From: an uncultured Akkermansia sp.
GTDB lineage: Bacteria; Verrucomicrobiota; Verrucomicrobiia; Verrucomicrobiales; Akkermansiaceae
DNA length: 35,880 bases
Assembly (NCBI GenBank): GCA_947630815.1
Contig: CANRJD010000010.1
Span: 1-35,880, forward strand
Direction of reading: 5' to 3'
A model generated the notes under the pieces. The model had not been told where the DNA came from, searched no databases, and saw only the letters and a program-made list of their open reading frames with translations. Positions 15,765 through 23,754 of this stretch are shown piece after piece (positions within the stretch are counted from its first letter, which is position 1; each line of letters starts with the position of its first letter). A program made the position numbers and the translations under genes.

Positions 15765-16628
15765 ATGAAGATTTCCTCACTGATAGCGCCCGGAGTAGGA
15801 GCGTGTGTAATTTTGATGTTCTCTGCGTGCTCGAGTTCAGACGGAGACGGGTATTCCGAATCAGCTTTGCCAGTCAGCGAAGTAGCAGATGGAGAAATAC
15901 CGCCGTGGTTGCTAGAGGATGATGGAATTCAGCAGGTGGGAGCCGGTACGCATACGCCGAGCGTATCCAGTCGGAACAATTACACCATTCCCGAGCCGGA
16001 TGAGCCGAAGAGCACCGGTGCGCGTCAGAACCAGCCGAAGCTGGCTGACGCCGGGCCGGATTCCACGGTTGTGGAGGCTCCCGGCGGCGGAGTGGATCCC
16101 ATGGCGACCGGTACGGTTACGTCGAGTAGGGTGGCAGATACCCGTCCGCATGTTGCCACCACGAGCAAAGGCGGCAAGAGTAGGAGCGCTGGCGGCAAGA
16201 AGGGCGATGGTAAAAAGCTTGTGCAGGGTAAGAAACCCAAGCGTCCGACTCTTGTGGTGTACAAAGTGCGCCCGGGCGATAACCTGACGGTCATTGCCAA
16301 GCGCAGCAACACCACCGTTGCACAGATCCAAAAGGATTCCAACCTGAAGGGGACAACGATTTACCCCGGGCAGGTCATCAAGGTGCGGTTTACACCGAAG
16401 GGGTATAAGCCTGAGAAGGACAACAAGAAGACAGGCAAAAAGGACAGCGGTGGCAAAAAATCCGCTGCTACCAAAACGCACACTGTCACTTCCGGGCAAA
16501 CCCTTTCCGGCATTGCTGCGAAATACGGCGTGAGCACGGCTGCACTCATGAAGGCCAACGGCATTCCCAAGAGTCAGGCGGACAAGATACGCGCCGGGCG
16601 CAAGCTGAAGATACCCGCGAAGCGTTGA
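15765..16628 (+). CDS. Lipoprotein with two LysM domains
   Basis: 287 residues. A lipoprotein signal peptide ends in FSAC (Cys22). After a Ser/Pro/Gly-rich, disordered spacer there is a Lys-rich linker (about 140-165), LysM 1 (about 167-212, YKVRPGDNLTVIAKRSNTT...) and, after a second Lys/Gly-rich linker, LysM 2 (about 242-285, HTVTSGQTLSGIAAKYGVS...). LysM binds the GlcNAc-MurNAc backbone of peptidoglycan. There is no catalytic domain, so it is probably a wall-anchoring or scaffold lipoprotein. The very basic linkers may contact wall polymers or nucleic acid. A second LysM lipoprotein follows 34 bp downstream. Confidence 0.87.
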   Translation: MKISSLIAPGVGACVILMFSACSSSDGDGYSESALPVSEVADGEIPPWLLEDDGIQQVGAGTHTPSVSSRNNYTIPEPDEPKSTGARQNQPKLADAGPDSTVVEAPGGGVDPMATGTVTSSRVADTRPHVATTSKGGKSRSAGGKKGDGKKLVQGKKPKRPTLVVYKVRPGDNLTVIAKRSNTTVAQIQKDSNLKGTTIYPGQVIKVRFTPKGYKPEKDNKKTGKKDSGGKKSAATKTHTVTSGQTLSGIAAKYGVSTAALMKANGIPKSQADKIRAGRKLKIPAKR

Positions 16629-16662
16629 GATTAGGAAACCACGCTGTACCCATAGAGCAGGC

Positions 16663-17295
16663 ATGACTATTTCGCCAATGAGACGGATTATGGCGACTGG
16701 GCTGCTGGCGGCAGTGGCGGGCGGGCTGTGTTCTTGCCAATTTATGGGGAAAAACCTGTCGTTTTTCCGAGATACGGTGGGTAAAGCGCAGGCGGATGAT
16801 GTGGTGGTGGAGAGTGGACGAGGCGGCTTGTCAGGACCGACTGTCAGCGTGCCCTCGTCCGCAGCACCATCGGTATCTGTTGCGTCGTCGGCCGCTCGTG
16901 GGCAGCGGCAGGTGGTGGTGCAAAAAGGAGAGACACTTTCCTCCATTGCTCGTAAGAATGGGGTGACTCTTTCCGAGATGTGTGCAGCCAACGGGCTCAC
17001 TTCTTCCTCCTCCATTCGCAGCGGACAGAAACTCGTTATACCTCGTCCGCGCGGCAATCGTGTTGCTGCGGCAGAGCGCAAAGGGGGGCGTGCGACAACG
17101 CGACCGACCAAGACCAAAGAAGCAGCGAAACCGCGCAGCAGCACGTACATCGTGAAGCCCGGGGAGACACTCGGCGGCATTGCAAACCGTCACAATACCA
17201 CGGTGTCGGCCATCCTGAAGGCAAATGGCATGAAACCGGACCAAGCAGGGCACATTCGCGACGGACAGAAGCTGACGATACCGCGCGGGAAATGA
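16663..17295 (+). CDS. Second lipoprotein with two LysM domains
   Basis: 210 residues. The signal sequence has a lipobox ending in CSC (Cys25 if started at MTISPM; ATG 16678, MRRIMATG, is an alternative start with a more typical n-region). LysM 1 is about 84-127 (VVVQKGETLSSIARKNGVT...) and LysM 2 about 161-206 (YIVKPGETLGGIANRHNTT...), separated by an Arg/Lys/Thr-rich linker. The architecture parallels the preceding gene without close sequence identity, which suggests an old duplication. It may be cotranscribed with it. No enzymatic domain. Repeat copy 8 starts 25 bp after the stop. Confidence 0.85.
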   Translation: MTISPMRRIMATGLLAAVAGGLCSCQFMGKNLSFFRDTVGKAQADDVVVESGRGGLSGPTVSVPSSAAPSVSVASSAARGQRQVVVQKGETLSSIARKNGVTLSEMCAANGLTSSSSIRSGQKLVIPRPRGNRVAAAERKGGRATTRPTKTKEAAKPRSSTYIVKPGETLGGIANRHNTTVSAILKANGMKPDQAGHIRDGQKLTIPRGK

Positions 17296-17320
17296 CAAAT
17301 CGCCTCCAATGGGGAACGGA

Positions 17321-17549
17321 GCAAACGCATTAGAAAATGCGTTTGCTATGTACGAAGTACGATGTACGATGTACGATTTATTAATAACGTGCGCGTTGCG
17401 CAGTTTTTCGGATCATTAATGTATGCTGAGATCCCTCTGGAGCCATCATCATGACGACCGGCGTTTCACGATTTTTGATACGTATGAACGATGATATCAG
17501 TCAATAAGAGTACGTTTTCCGTTGATGAACTTCTCTCAAGTGCGTTTGC
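17321..17549 (+). repeat. Hairpin-heptad repeat, copy 8 (simple complete element)
   Basis: The simplest full element: perfect hairpin GCAAACGCATT/AATGCGTTTGC (17321-17346), TATGTACGA and four heptads, then a complete right-end unit (17378-17549) ending CTCAAGTGCGTTTGC. It totals about 229 bp, with an inverted match between the two outer ends. No convincing target-site duplication is visible in the flanks. Confidence 0.88.
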
Positions 17550-18393
17550 TCTGCGATGGGGAGCGACTATGGGAGCGGTTGTGCTGCTTGTCGGCTGCCG
17601 GGCAGCGCAGCCGGTGGTTGAACACGAACGAGTACAGATCAGACCGCAGGAGCAGGAAATCGCGTTAGCGGAACTCGAACCGTTGAACTTGCCTGAGCAG
17701 GTGGATACATTGGGCATGAACCCTCTTCTTATGCCGGGCAAGGGCCAAGCTGGCTATGTGAATCCGTATCCGGATGGGAGCTATGAGCATTTCGCCGCCG
17801 CCAAGGAGTACCCGAAAACGGACAGGGTGTACAGCGATGACCGGCTGCTGGAAGCCATTACCGTTACCAATTCCAAGATTATCATCTGCCTTCCGCAGCA
17901 ACGTGCGCGACTCTACGTGTACGGCCGCGTGGCGATGGATTGGCCCGTATCCACCGGCACGGATGGGCATGAGACGCCCACAGGCGTGTTCCGCGTCATG
18001 GAAAAGGAGCGCAACCACCACTCCGGGCGTTATGGAAAGTGGGTGAGTTCCGGTGGCAAAGTGATAGACTCCAATGCCGACATTACGCGCGGCGCGCCGA
18101 CGGGCGCAAGTTTCCGCCCATCATCCATGCCATGTTGGCATCGACTCACGTGGGATGGCGTCGGAATACACGGAGGGCGTGTGGTGCCGGGACGGAGGCT
18201 CTCGCACGGCTGCATTCGCTCTCCGTACGCGACAGCGCGCAAGCTTTACGAAAGCACGGTGCTTGGCATGCCCGTGTACATTTCGCGTGCTGTCGAAGAC
18301 TACAACAACGGAGGCCGAGTGCAGCCTGCTGATGTGAAATATCGACCTGGCGGGGATCATAGCGATGATGTTCTGCCTCGCACCAAATCATAA
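17491..18393 (+). CDS. L,D-transpeptidase (YkuD) lipoprotein, 5' end inside a repeat
   Basis: At most 300 residues. The catalytic domain has the YkuD signature: GIHGG with the catalytic His and SHGCIRSP with the nucleophile Cys. Such enzymes form 3-3 crosslinks in peptidoglycan or attach outer-membrane lipoproteins. A lipobox LVGC places it on the membrane. The start is uncertain: ATG 17491 makes the first ~20 codons repeat-derived (MISVNKSTFSVDELL); ATG 17569 has GGGGAG seven bases upstream but leaves a signal peptide with no positive charge; CTG 17551 would give the textbook MRWGATMGAVVLLVGC. The outer boundary is given. It lies in a wall-related run with the two LysM proteins, and the next gene starts 5 bp after its stop. 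Confidence 0.85.
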   Translation: MISVNKSTFSVDELLSSAFALRWGATMGAVVLLVGCRAAQPVVEHERVQIRPQEQEIALAELEPLNLPEQVDTLGMNPLLMPGKGQAGYVNPYPDGSYEHFAAAKEYPKTDRVYSDDRLLEAITVTNSKIIICLPQQRARLYVYGRVAMDWPVSTGTDGHETPTGVFRVMEKERNHHSGRYGKWVSSGGKVIDSNADITRGAPTGASFRPSSMPCWHRLTWDGVGIHGGRVVPGRRLSHGCIRSPYATARKLYESTVLGMPVYISRAVEDYNNGGRVQPADVKYRPGGDHSDDVLPRTKS

Positions 18394-18398
18394 GACCG

Positions 18399-18884
18399 AT
18401 GCACGCCTGTCCCCCGAAACTCCCAGAAGACTACGAGCGTACATTGCGCTGTGCAAACGCTGCGCTGTACGCAGTGACAGTCGTGGCGGTGGCGGTATGT
18501 GTGGCTGTCGTCTGGGGGATGAATGGCGAAGCGTGGAGTGTATGGCAGCGCGTGGCAGCGGTAGGTGGCGGAGTGTTGGCGGCGATTTGGGGCGGGTACT
18601 ACGCGCTGTACCGTGTGCATGTGGATGCCGTAGGCGTGGCTGTTGGCGCGCTTCACATGCGGCGTTACGAGTGGCAACGCCTGCGCGGCGTACGTGTAAG
18701 CGAGAGTGATTTGATGGGCGTTGCTCAGTGCGCTATTTTTCTTTCATTTTCGCCAGGCGGCGAGGTAGAAATCAGCAGTTTGCTGATGAATCTGGAAGAA
18801 GTGCAAGAGATGCTCGCTGAATGGCGTTCCGCAGGACTTTGTGAGGGAGATTCATCTGAGGAGAGCCAAGGGCAAACTCATTAG
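18399..18884 (+). CDS. Small two-span membrane protein, PH-like domain possible
   Basis: 161 residues with two membrane segments (about 20-40 and 50-70) and a C-terminal soluble part (VHVDAVGVAVGALHMRRYEWQRLRGVRVSE...) whose pattern of short strands ending in a helix (MNLEEVQEMLAEW) resembles bacterial PH domains. That is only a fold guess. It begins 5 bp after the L,D-transpeptidase stop and is probably cotranslated with it, suggesting an envelope role. The C-terminal GQTH and stop TAG are supplied by repeat copy 9. Function unknown. Confidence 0.7.
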   Translation: MHACPPKLPEDYERTLRCANAALYAVTVVAVAVCVAVVWGMNGEAWSVWQRVAAVGGGVLAAIWGGYYALYRVHVDAVGVAVGALHMRRYEWQRLRGVRVSESDLMGVAQCAIFLSFSPGGEVEISSLLMNLEEVQEMLAEWRSAGLCEGDSSEESQGQTH

Positions 18885-19414
18885 GAGATGCGTTTGCCTA
18901 TGTACGACGGAGGCAGACGGGGTCTGCCTATGTACGAAGTACGATGTACGATGTACGATTTGGAATAATGCGCAGCGGAGCTGCGGGAATTTTGCGAAGC
19001 AGGTGCGGAGGGATGTCCAGGGGTCACGATCGGGGGTGGTTACAAAGGTGCGGGAAGGCGGGGGCAGACGGGGTCTGCCTATGTACGAAGTACGATGTAC
19101 GATGTACGATGTACGATTTGGGAAGTTCGCGCGCGTTGCGCGGGATGCGGAGCGAATGCAAAGCGGAATTTTGAAGGCCCTGCGCGGACGTGGTTACAAA
19201 GGGACGGAGGCGCCTGGCGGCGCCTATGTACGATGTACGATTTAGAAAGTTCGCGCGTTGAGCAGATTTTTCGGATCATTAATGTATGCTGAGATCCCTT
19301 TAGAGCCATTATCATGATGACAGCTTGTTGCCATGATTTTGGTGCGTATAAACGATGATATCAGTCAACAAGAGTGGTTTCACCGTTAATTAATTTCTCT
19401 CAAGTGCATTTGCC
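18871..19414 (+). repeat. Hairpin-heptad compound array (copy 9)
   Basis: Starts with a weaker main hairpin (GGCAAACTCATT/GATGCGTTTGCC) overlapping the stop codon of the previous gene. Next come hairpin GGCAGAC/GTCTGCC with heptads, a body with CGCAGCGGAGCTGCG, the same GGCAGAC/GTCTGCC hairpin again with five heptads, a body with GCGCGTTGCGCG, and hairpin GGCGCC/GGCGCC with heptads. It closes with a full right-end unit (19238-19414). About 130 bp of unique sequence then precedes HU. Confidence 0.87.
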
Positions 19415-19516
19415 CCGTATGGCCATCGAAGCAGTTCGGGAACCCAAAAACGGCTCCAATCCAGCAAATTTCGGGCTAAAAAAGGGTGAAAAATAAGAAG
19501 AACGTGCCTTTTAGGC

Positions 19517-19544
19517 TTGAAATGCCGGGGCGGGATGATATGAT
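19517..19544 (+). promoter_or_regulatory. HU gene promoter
   Basis: TTGAAA (19517-19522), 16-bp spacer, TATGAT (19539-19544), eight bases, ATG 19553. A highly expressed gene with essentially no leader and no Shine-Dalgarno sequence. Confidence 0.55.
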
Positions 19545-19552
19545 GAAGTCCT

Positions 19553-19852
19553 ATGAACAAGACTGAACTCGTAGAGAGCATTCATGAGAAACTTGGTGAG
19601 GGCGCTACCAAGAAGTGCGCTGAGGCTGCTCTGAGCGCCGTTCTCGACTCCATCACCGATGCAGTGAAGAAAGGCGAGAAAGTCCAGCTCATCGGCTTCG
19701 GTACGTTTGAGATGAAGACGCGTGCTGCTCGCACCGGCCGCAACCCTCAGACGGGAGCTGCGATGAAGATCGCTGCTTCCACCACTCTGGCGTTCAAGCC
19801 CTCCTCTGTTTTCAAGAAGAAGAGTGGCAAGAAGCCTGCCAAGAAGAAGTAA
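19553..19852 (+). CDS. HU-family DNA-binding protein
   Basis: 99 residues. HU/IHF proteins are dimeric nucleoid proteins that bend DNA without strong sequence specificity. The hallmarks are present: MNKTELVESIHEK at the start, the IGFGTFE strand, and the arm GRNPQTG with its intercalating Pro. It has an extra Lys-rich tail (KKKSGKKPAKKK) beyond the normal ~90-residue body, of the kind seen in some HU proteins of PVC and other bacteria. It ends in a strong terminator and is transcribed alone. HU binds cruciform and hairpin DNA, relevant in a genome so rich in palindromes, though no specific link is shown. Confidence 0.95.
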   Translation: MNKTELVESIHEKLGEGATKKCAEAALSAVLDSITDAVKKGEKVQLIGFGTFEMKTRAARTGRNPQTGAAMKIAASTTLAFKPSSVFKKKSGKKPAKKK

Positions 19853-19881
19853 ATCTCTCTCCCGATAATTTCATAGATTTC

Positions 19882-19915
19882 AAAGACCGTCTCGTAATGA
19901 GGCGGTCTTTTTTTC
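19882..19915 (+). terminator. Rho-independent terminator after HU
   Basis: An 11-bp stem AAGACCGTCTC/GAGGCGGTCTT (one G-U pair), a five-base loop and a T run (TTTTTTTC). It lies 30 bp after the HU stop codon and is the best intrinsic terminator in the window. Confidence 0.9.
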
Positions 19916-19945
19916 TTGCACCGAAAGGACTGTATCATGTAAAAT
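19916..19945 (+). promoter_or_regulatory. rfbB promoter
   Basis: TTGCAC (19916-19921), 18-bp spacer, TAAAAT (19940-19945), 24 bases to ATG 19970. It abuts the T run of the HU terminator. Confidence 0.5.
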
Positions 19946-19969
19946 GGGCGCGCAGTTGATGCAAAGGTC

Positions 19970-21031
19970 ATGAAGCGACATATCTTGATAACAGGAGGGG
20001 CGGGATTTATCGGGTCGCACGTGGTGCGGCATTTTGTGCGCAAGTACGCGGATTACGAAGTAGTCAATCTTGACCTGCTCACGTATGCGGGGAATCTGGC
20101 GAATTTGTGCGATGTGAAGAATTGCCCCAATTATTGCTTCGTACGCGGTGATATTGGCGACCTCGAACTCGTGCGCACTATTTTTCGCGAGCACAGCATC
20201 GATGGCGTCATTCATTTGGCAGCGGAGAGCCACGTCGATCGTTCCATTCGCGATCCTTTCCTCTTTGCGCGCACCAATATCATCGGTACCCTCACACTGT
20301 TGCAGGCCGCACGCGAGGCGTGGGAAGGCTTGCCGGCGGGGGAGCGACGTTTTCACCATGTATCAACCGACGAAGTGTACGGCGCATTACAGCCGGGAGA
20401 AGCGGCCTTCTGTGAGACGACGCGTTACGATCCCCACAGCCCGTATTCTGCTTCCAAAGCCGGGTCGGATCATTTTGTGCACGCGTATCATGACACGTAC
20501 GGTCTGCCGGTGGTGCTCACCAACTGTTCGAACAACTATGGCCCGTACCAATTTCCGGAAAAGCTCATCCCGCTTTGCATCCGAAATATTTGCCTCAATA
20601 AGCCGCTTCCCATCTACGGCAGGGGAGAAAATGTGCGGGACTGGCTTCACGTGGAGGATCACGCAGAGGCAATAGATGAGGTCTTTCATCGTGGTCGCGA
20701 TGGCGAGAACTACAATATCGGCGGTATCAACGAGTGGAAAAATATCGATGTGGTGAAGTTACTCATTCGCATCACGGATGAGGAGCTAGGACGGGCGCCC
20801 GGCAGTAGTGAGAAACTTATAACGCATGTTACCGACCGCGTAGGTCATGATTTGCGCTATGCTATTAATGCAGAAAAACTTCGTAAGGAGCTCGGCTGGT
20901 CCCCGAAGCACAGCTTCGAGACCGGTTTGCGCAGTACAGTGCGCTGGTATCTTGCCCATGAGCAGTGGGTGAAAGACGTAACCAGCGGAGCATACGAACG
21001 GTATTATGCGGAGATGTATGCAGACAAGTAA
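19970..21031 (+). CDS. rfbB: dTDP-glucose 4,6-dehydratase
   Basis: 353 residues, full length. The enzyme converts dTDP-glucose to dTDP-4-keto-6-deoxyglucose, the second step of dTDP-L-rhamnose synthesis for surface polysaccharides. It is an extended SDR: NAD-binding GGAGFIG (9-15), catalytic STDEVYG (132-138) with Asp134/Glu135, and Tyr159-x3-Lys163 in YSASK. The substrate motif NCSNNYGPYQFPEKL is intact. It begins at MKRHILITGG. The rhamnose gene rfbD lies about 1.8 kb downstream, separated by hisS and a Sel1 gene; rfbA and rfbC are not in the window. Confidence 0.96.
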   Translation: MKRHILITGGAGFIGSHVVRHFVRKYADYEVVNLDLLTYAGNLANLCDVKNCPNYCFVRGDIGDLELVRTIFREHSIDGVIHLAAESHVDRSIRDPFLFARTNIIGTLTLLQAAREAWEGLPAGERRFHHVSTDEVYGALQPGEAAFCETTRYDPHSPYSASKAGSDHFVHAYHDTYGLPVVLTNCSNNYGPYQFPEKLIPLCIRNICLNKPLPIYGRGENVRDWLHVEDHAEAIDEVFHRGRDGENYNIGGINEWKNIDVVKLLIRITDEELGRAPGSSEKLITHVTDRVGHDLRYAINAEKLRKELGWSPKHSFETGLRSTVRWYLAHEQWVKDVTSGAYERYYAEMYADK

Positions 21032-21040
21032 TTGCGGGTC

Positions 21041-21069
21041 TTGCTTGTGGGGAGGAAATAGCGTATAAT
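21041..21069 (+). promoter_or_regulatory. hisS promoter
   Basis: TTGCTT (21041-21046), 17-bp spacer, perfect TATAAT (21064-21069), then a 21-base A-rich stretch to ATG 21091. No T-box or His attenuator peptide is visible. Confidence 0.65.
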
Positions 21070-21090
21070 AGCGCAAACAAAAAAAAGAAT

Positions 21091-22353
21091 ATGTCAGACG
21101 CACGATATCAGCCTTTGCCCGGGTTTCGCGATTTAGCGCCGCAAGAATACGCATTGCGGGCGTATTTATTTGGCGCATGGCGGAAAGTGGCGCATCGGTA
21201 CGGGTTTGTGGAGTGGGAGGCGCCGATGGTGGAGCCAACGGATTTGTACCTGAAGAAGAGCGGGGGTGAATTGCCAACACAGCTTTTCCGCTTCAAGGAC
21301 CAGGGCGAGCGTGATGTGTCACTGCGACCTGAGTTGACTGCTTCGCTAGGACGCATCGTCAGCACGCGCCATCTGGATTACAATAAGCCCCTGAAGTGGT
21401 ATGAAATAGGACCGTGCTTTCGCTATGAAAAGCCACAAAAGGGGAGGCAGCGCGAGTTTGTGCAGTTCAACGTCGATATCTTGGGTGAAGCAGGAGCGGG
21501 GGCGGATGCGGAGTTGCTGGCACTGGCCATTGACAGCATGCGGGTGCTGGGATTCAAGGAAACAGACTTTGTGGTACGCGTGAGTGACCGCGAGGTGTGG
21601 CTCAAGTACGCGCAAGAGCACGGTATTGCAGAGGAACGTACGCAGGATTTTTTAGCCGTGATTGACAAATTAGAGCGTGAGCGACCGGAGGTATCATCTG
21701 AGAAGTTGGCGTCTTTTGGACTCACGCGCGAGCAGATCACGGATTTCATCGCCAATCCTCCCTCCGGGGTATCGCCGCGCTACGATGAGGTGTTGGAGGA
21801 CTTGCAAGCGCGCGGACTGGCGGAGTACGTGCAGCTGGATCTGAGCGTCGTGCGTGGATTGGCGTATTATACGGGGCTCGTGTTTGAGATTTTCGACAAA
21901 GGACACAGCTTGCGAGCCGTGGCCGGTGGAGGACGGTACGACAAGCTCATATCGACGCTCACGGATGGATCCATCGATTTGCCTGCTACGGGGTTTGCGA
22001 TGGGGGATGCTGTGATAGCACACTTGATTGAGGCGTGTCCAGAGGCGCGTGCCTTGCGGGATGCGGCTCTTGCCCCGCACACATGCGATGTATGTCTGGT
22101 GTTGGCTGCGCCGGAGATGCGGCAGAGTATGCTGCTACTTGCGTCCACCCTACGGGATGCGGGAGTGAGTGTCGATGTGCCGTTGGCGTGGTCAAAGATG
22201 ACCAAGCAATTGCGGCACGCAGAGCGCTGCGGCGCCACTTACGCCGCTATCATCGGCACAGAGTTCCCGAGTATCGAACTCAAGCACATGGCTACCCGCG
22301 AATCTCGGCACATGAAGCTGGAAGAATTGGTCTGCGAACTCATCCCGCACTGA
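21091..22353 (+). CDS. hisS: Histidyl-tRNA synthetase
   Basis: 420 residues. A class II synthetase that charges tRNA-His. Motif 2 is clear in GPCFRYEKPQKGRQREFVQFNVDI, the histidine-binding loops in LAYYTGLVFE and AGGGRYDKL, and the anticodon-binding domain forms the C-terminal third (CDVCLVLAAPEMRQ...). Motif 3 reads PATGFAMGDAVI, without the Arg expected after the Gly in the common GFAxGxER form. The frame is open upstream into rfbB, but MSDARYQPLPGFRDL is the family start and follows a perfect promoter. It heads a probable three-gene operon with the Sel1 protein and rfbD. Confidence 0.95.
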   Translation: MSDARYQPLPGFRDLAPQEYALRAYLFGAWRKVAHRYGFVEWEAPMVEPTDLYLKKSGGELPTQLFRFKDQGERDVSLRPELTASLGRIVSTRHLDYNKPLKWYEIGPCFRYEKPQKGRQREFVQFNVDILGEAGAGADAELLALAIDSMRVLGFKETDFVVRVSDREVWLKYAQEHGIAEERTQDFLAVIDKLERERPEVSSEKLASFGLTREQITDFIANPPSGVSPRYDEVLEDLQARGLAEYVQLDLSVVRGLAYYTGLVFEIFDKGHSLRAVAGGGRYDKLISTLTDGSIDLPATGFAMGDAVIAHLIEACPEARALRDAALAPHTCDVCLVLAAPEMRQSMLLLASTLRDAGVSVDVPLAWSKMTKQLRHAERCGATYAAIIGTEFPSIELKHMATRESRHMKLEELVCELIPH

Positions 22354-22360
22354 TGAGGCT

Positions 22361-22804
22361 ATGGCTACCGACGAAGCCAGCCTGGAAAAACGAGCGGCTG
22401 CCGGGGATGTGGCCGCCTGTATGCAACTCGGGAGGCGCTTGCTGCGTGGGCGTGGTGTGGCGCGCGATTACGAGCGCGCTCTGGCATGTTTTGACACCGC
22501 TGCTAGAGCAGGGGATGCGGATGCGTTCTATTTGATGGGCAAGTGCTACATGAAAGGTGTCGGCTGCAGCAAGGATCCGGAAGGGGCTGTGAGCTGCCTC
22601 GAAAACGCTGCGCGTCGTGGACACGCGACCGCTGCATTGAAGCTCGGCGCATGTTTTGAGCAGGGCGTCGGTGCGCCGCAGAGTGACGAATTGGCAGCCT
22701 ACTGGTATCGAAAGGCCGCGGCGCGTGGGGAATCGTGTGCATACGATGAGTTGTTGCGCTTGGGGCGTAAGACCGGTATGCAAAAAGGGAAGGAGGAAGC
22801 GTGA
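22361..22804 (+). CDS. Sel1-like repeat protein
   Basis: 147 residues made almost entirely of Sel1-like repeats (SLR, a TPR-related alpha/alpha fold). Three units are readable: ACMQLGRRLLRGRGVARDYE (about 19-38), AFYLMGKCYMKGVGCSKDPE (about 54-73) and AALKLGACFEQGVGAPQSDE (about 90-109), each followed by a helix of the AxxxFxxAAxxG type. SLR proteins are protein-protein adaptors. There is no signal peptide, so it should be cytosolic. It starts 7 bp after hisS and its stop overlaps the rfbD start (GTGA). The partner is unknown. Confidence 0.85.
   Translation: MATDEASLEKRAAAGDVAACMQLGRRLLRGRGVARDYERALACFDTAARAGDADAFYLMGKCYMKGVGCSKDPEGAVSCLENAARRGHATAALKLGACFEQGVGAPQSDELAAYWYRKAAARGESCAYDELLRLGRKTGMQKGKEEA
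22791..22796 (+). promoter_or_regulatory. Strong Shine-Dalgarno sequence of rfbD
   Basis: AGGAGG four bases before the GTG start at 22801. It decides the start and is notable because most first genes in this window have no such sequence. Confidence 0.8.
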
Positions 22805-23682
22805 AAATCCTTGTTTTCGGAGCGCGTGGGCGCGTGGGCGAGACACTATGCGAGACTGCACGGGCGGCAGGTCATGAATTGCTTACCCCCACGCATGCGG
22901 AGTGTGATTTGGAGTACCCCGCCGCAGTGGGAGATCTGGTACTGCGCGGCGGGGCTGAGTTGGTGGTAAATTGCGCCGCTATTTCTCGTGTGGAGGAGTG
23001 TGAGCACGATGCTCTGCGCGCGCATCTGGTGAACGCGATGAGTCCGGCAGCCATGGCGCTTGCCTGCCGCCACACGGGCGCTCGCTTTATCCATCTTTCC
23101 ACGGATTATGTGTTGGACGGTCGTCGCCCGGGACTCAAACCGGCAGACGCTCGCTGCAGGCCCGTCAACACGTACGGAAGCTCCAAGGCTGAGGCGGAGT
23201 TTCAAGTGCGCGAGAGCAACTCAGAAGCACTTATCCTGCGCGTTTCCTGGGTGTGCGGCAACCCGAGCAAGCCCTCTTTTGTTGAGAATGCAGTGGCTCA
23301 GGCCTTGCGCGGAGAAAAGATTATTGCCGCGGAGGACCAGGATTCCATGCCCACGCATGTGAGGGATATCGTGCGTGTCATACTCAGCCCGCAATTGGTG
23401 GGCTCAAGCGGTGTCCTGCAAGTGACAAGCAGCGGAGAGCCCATGAGCCGCTACGACGGCGTACGGATAGCTCTTGAGCGAGCCCACGCGATGGGCGCAT
23501 TGTCTCAGCTGCCGCCTGTGGAGGCGCAGAAGGTTTGCAACATGAGCAGATTCTGCGCCCCGCGCCCTGCGCACACTGCCATGGACAACTGCGGTTTGCT
23601 TGCTTTGGGCATTTCTATGCCGAGCGCGCGCGAAAGTGTTTGCCGTGCGGTGGATGATTATTTGCGGTACGTGAGCGCCTGA
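22801..23682 (+). CDS. rfbD: dTDP-4-dehydrorhamnose reductase family protein
   Basis: 293 residues with a GTG start fixed by the AGGAGG upstream. RfbD makes dTDP-L-rhamnose by NAD(P)H reduction. The nucleotide loop is GARGRVG (7-13), then VNCAAISRVEECE (56-68), the LSTDYVLDG strand (99-107) and the catalytic Tyr125-x3-Lys129 in YGSSK. Family members usually have a VFDG sequence where this has VLDG. SDR relatives such as MAT2B-type proteins share the fold, so the exact substrate is inferred from rfbB nearby. Last gene of the hisS operon. Confidence 0.88.
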   Translation: MKILVFGARGRVGETLCETARAAGHELLTPTHAECDLEYPAAVGDLVLRGGAELVVNCAAISRVEECEHDALRAHLVNAMSPAAMALACRHTGARFIHLSTDYVLDGRRPGLKPADARCRPVNTYGSSKAEAEFQVRESNSEALILRVSWVCGNPSKPSFVENAVAQALRGEKIIAAEDQDSMPTHVRDIVRVILSPQLVGSSGVLQVTSSGEPMSRYDGVRIALERAHAMGALSQLPPVEAQKVCNMSRFCAPRPAHTAMDNCGLLALGISMPSARESVCRAVDDYLRYVSA

Positions 23683-23754
23683 AGCGCACATCCGTCCCAA
23701 GAAAAAGCACCCCCAATGGAAGTTAACGGTACATCATGCAGCATAAGCCGTTGG

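Noticed and set aside
15912..17180. 422-codon open frame on the minus strand
   Set aside because: Antisense to the two LysM lipoprotein genes, which have signal peptides, domains and a promoter; its product is Arg/Pro/Ser-rich without motifs.
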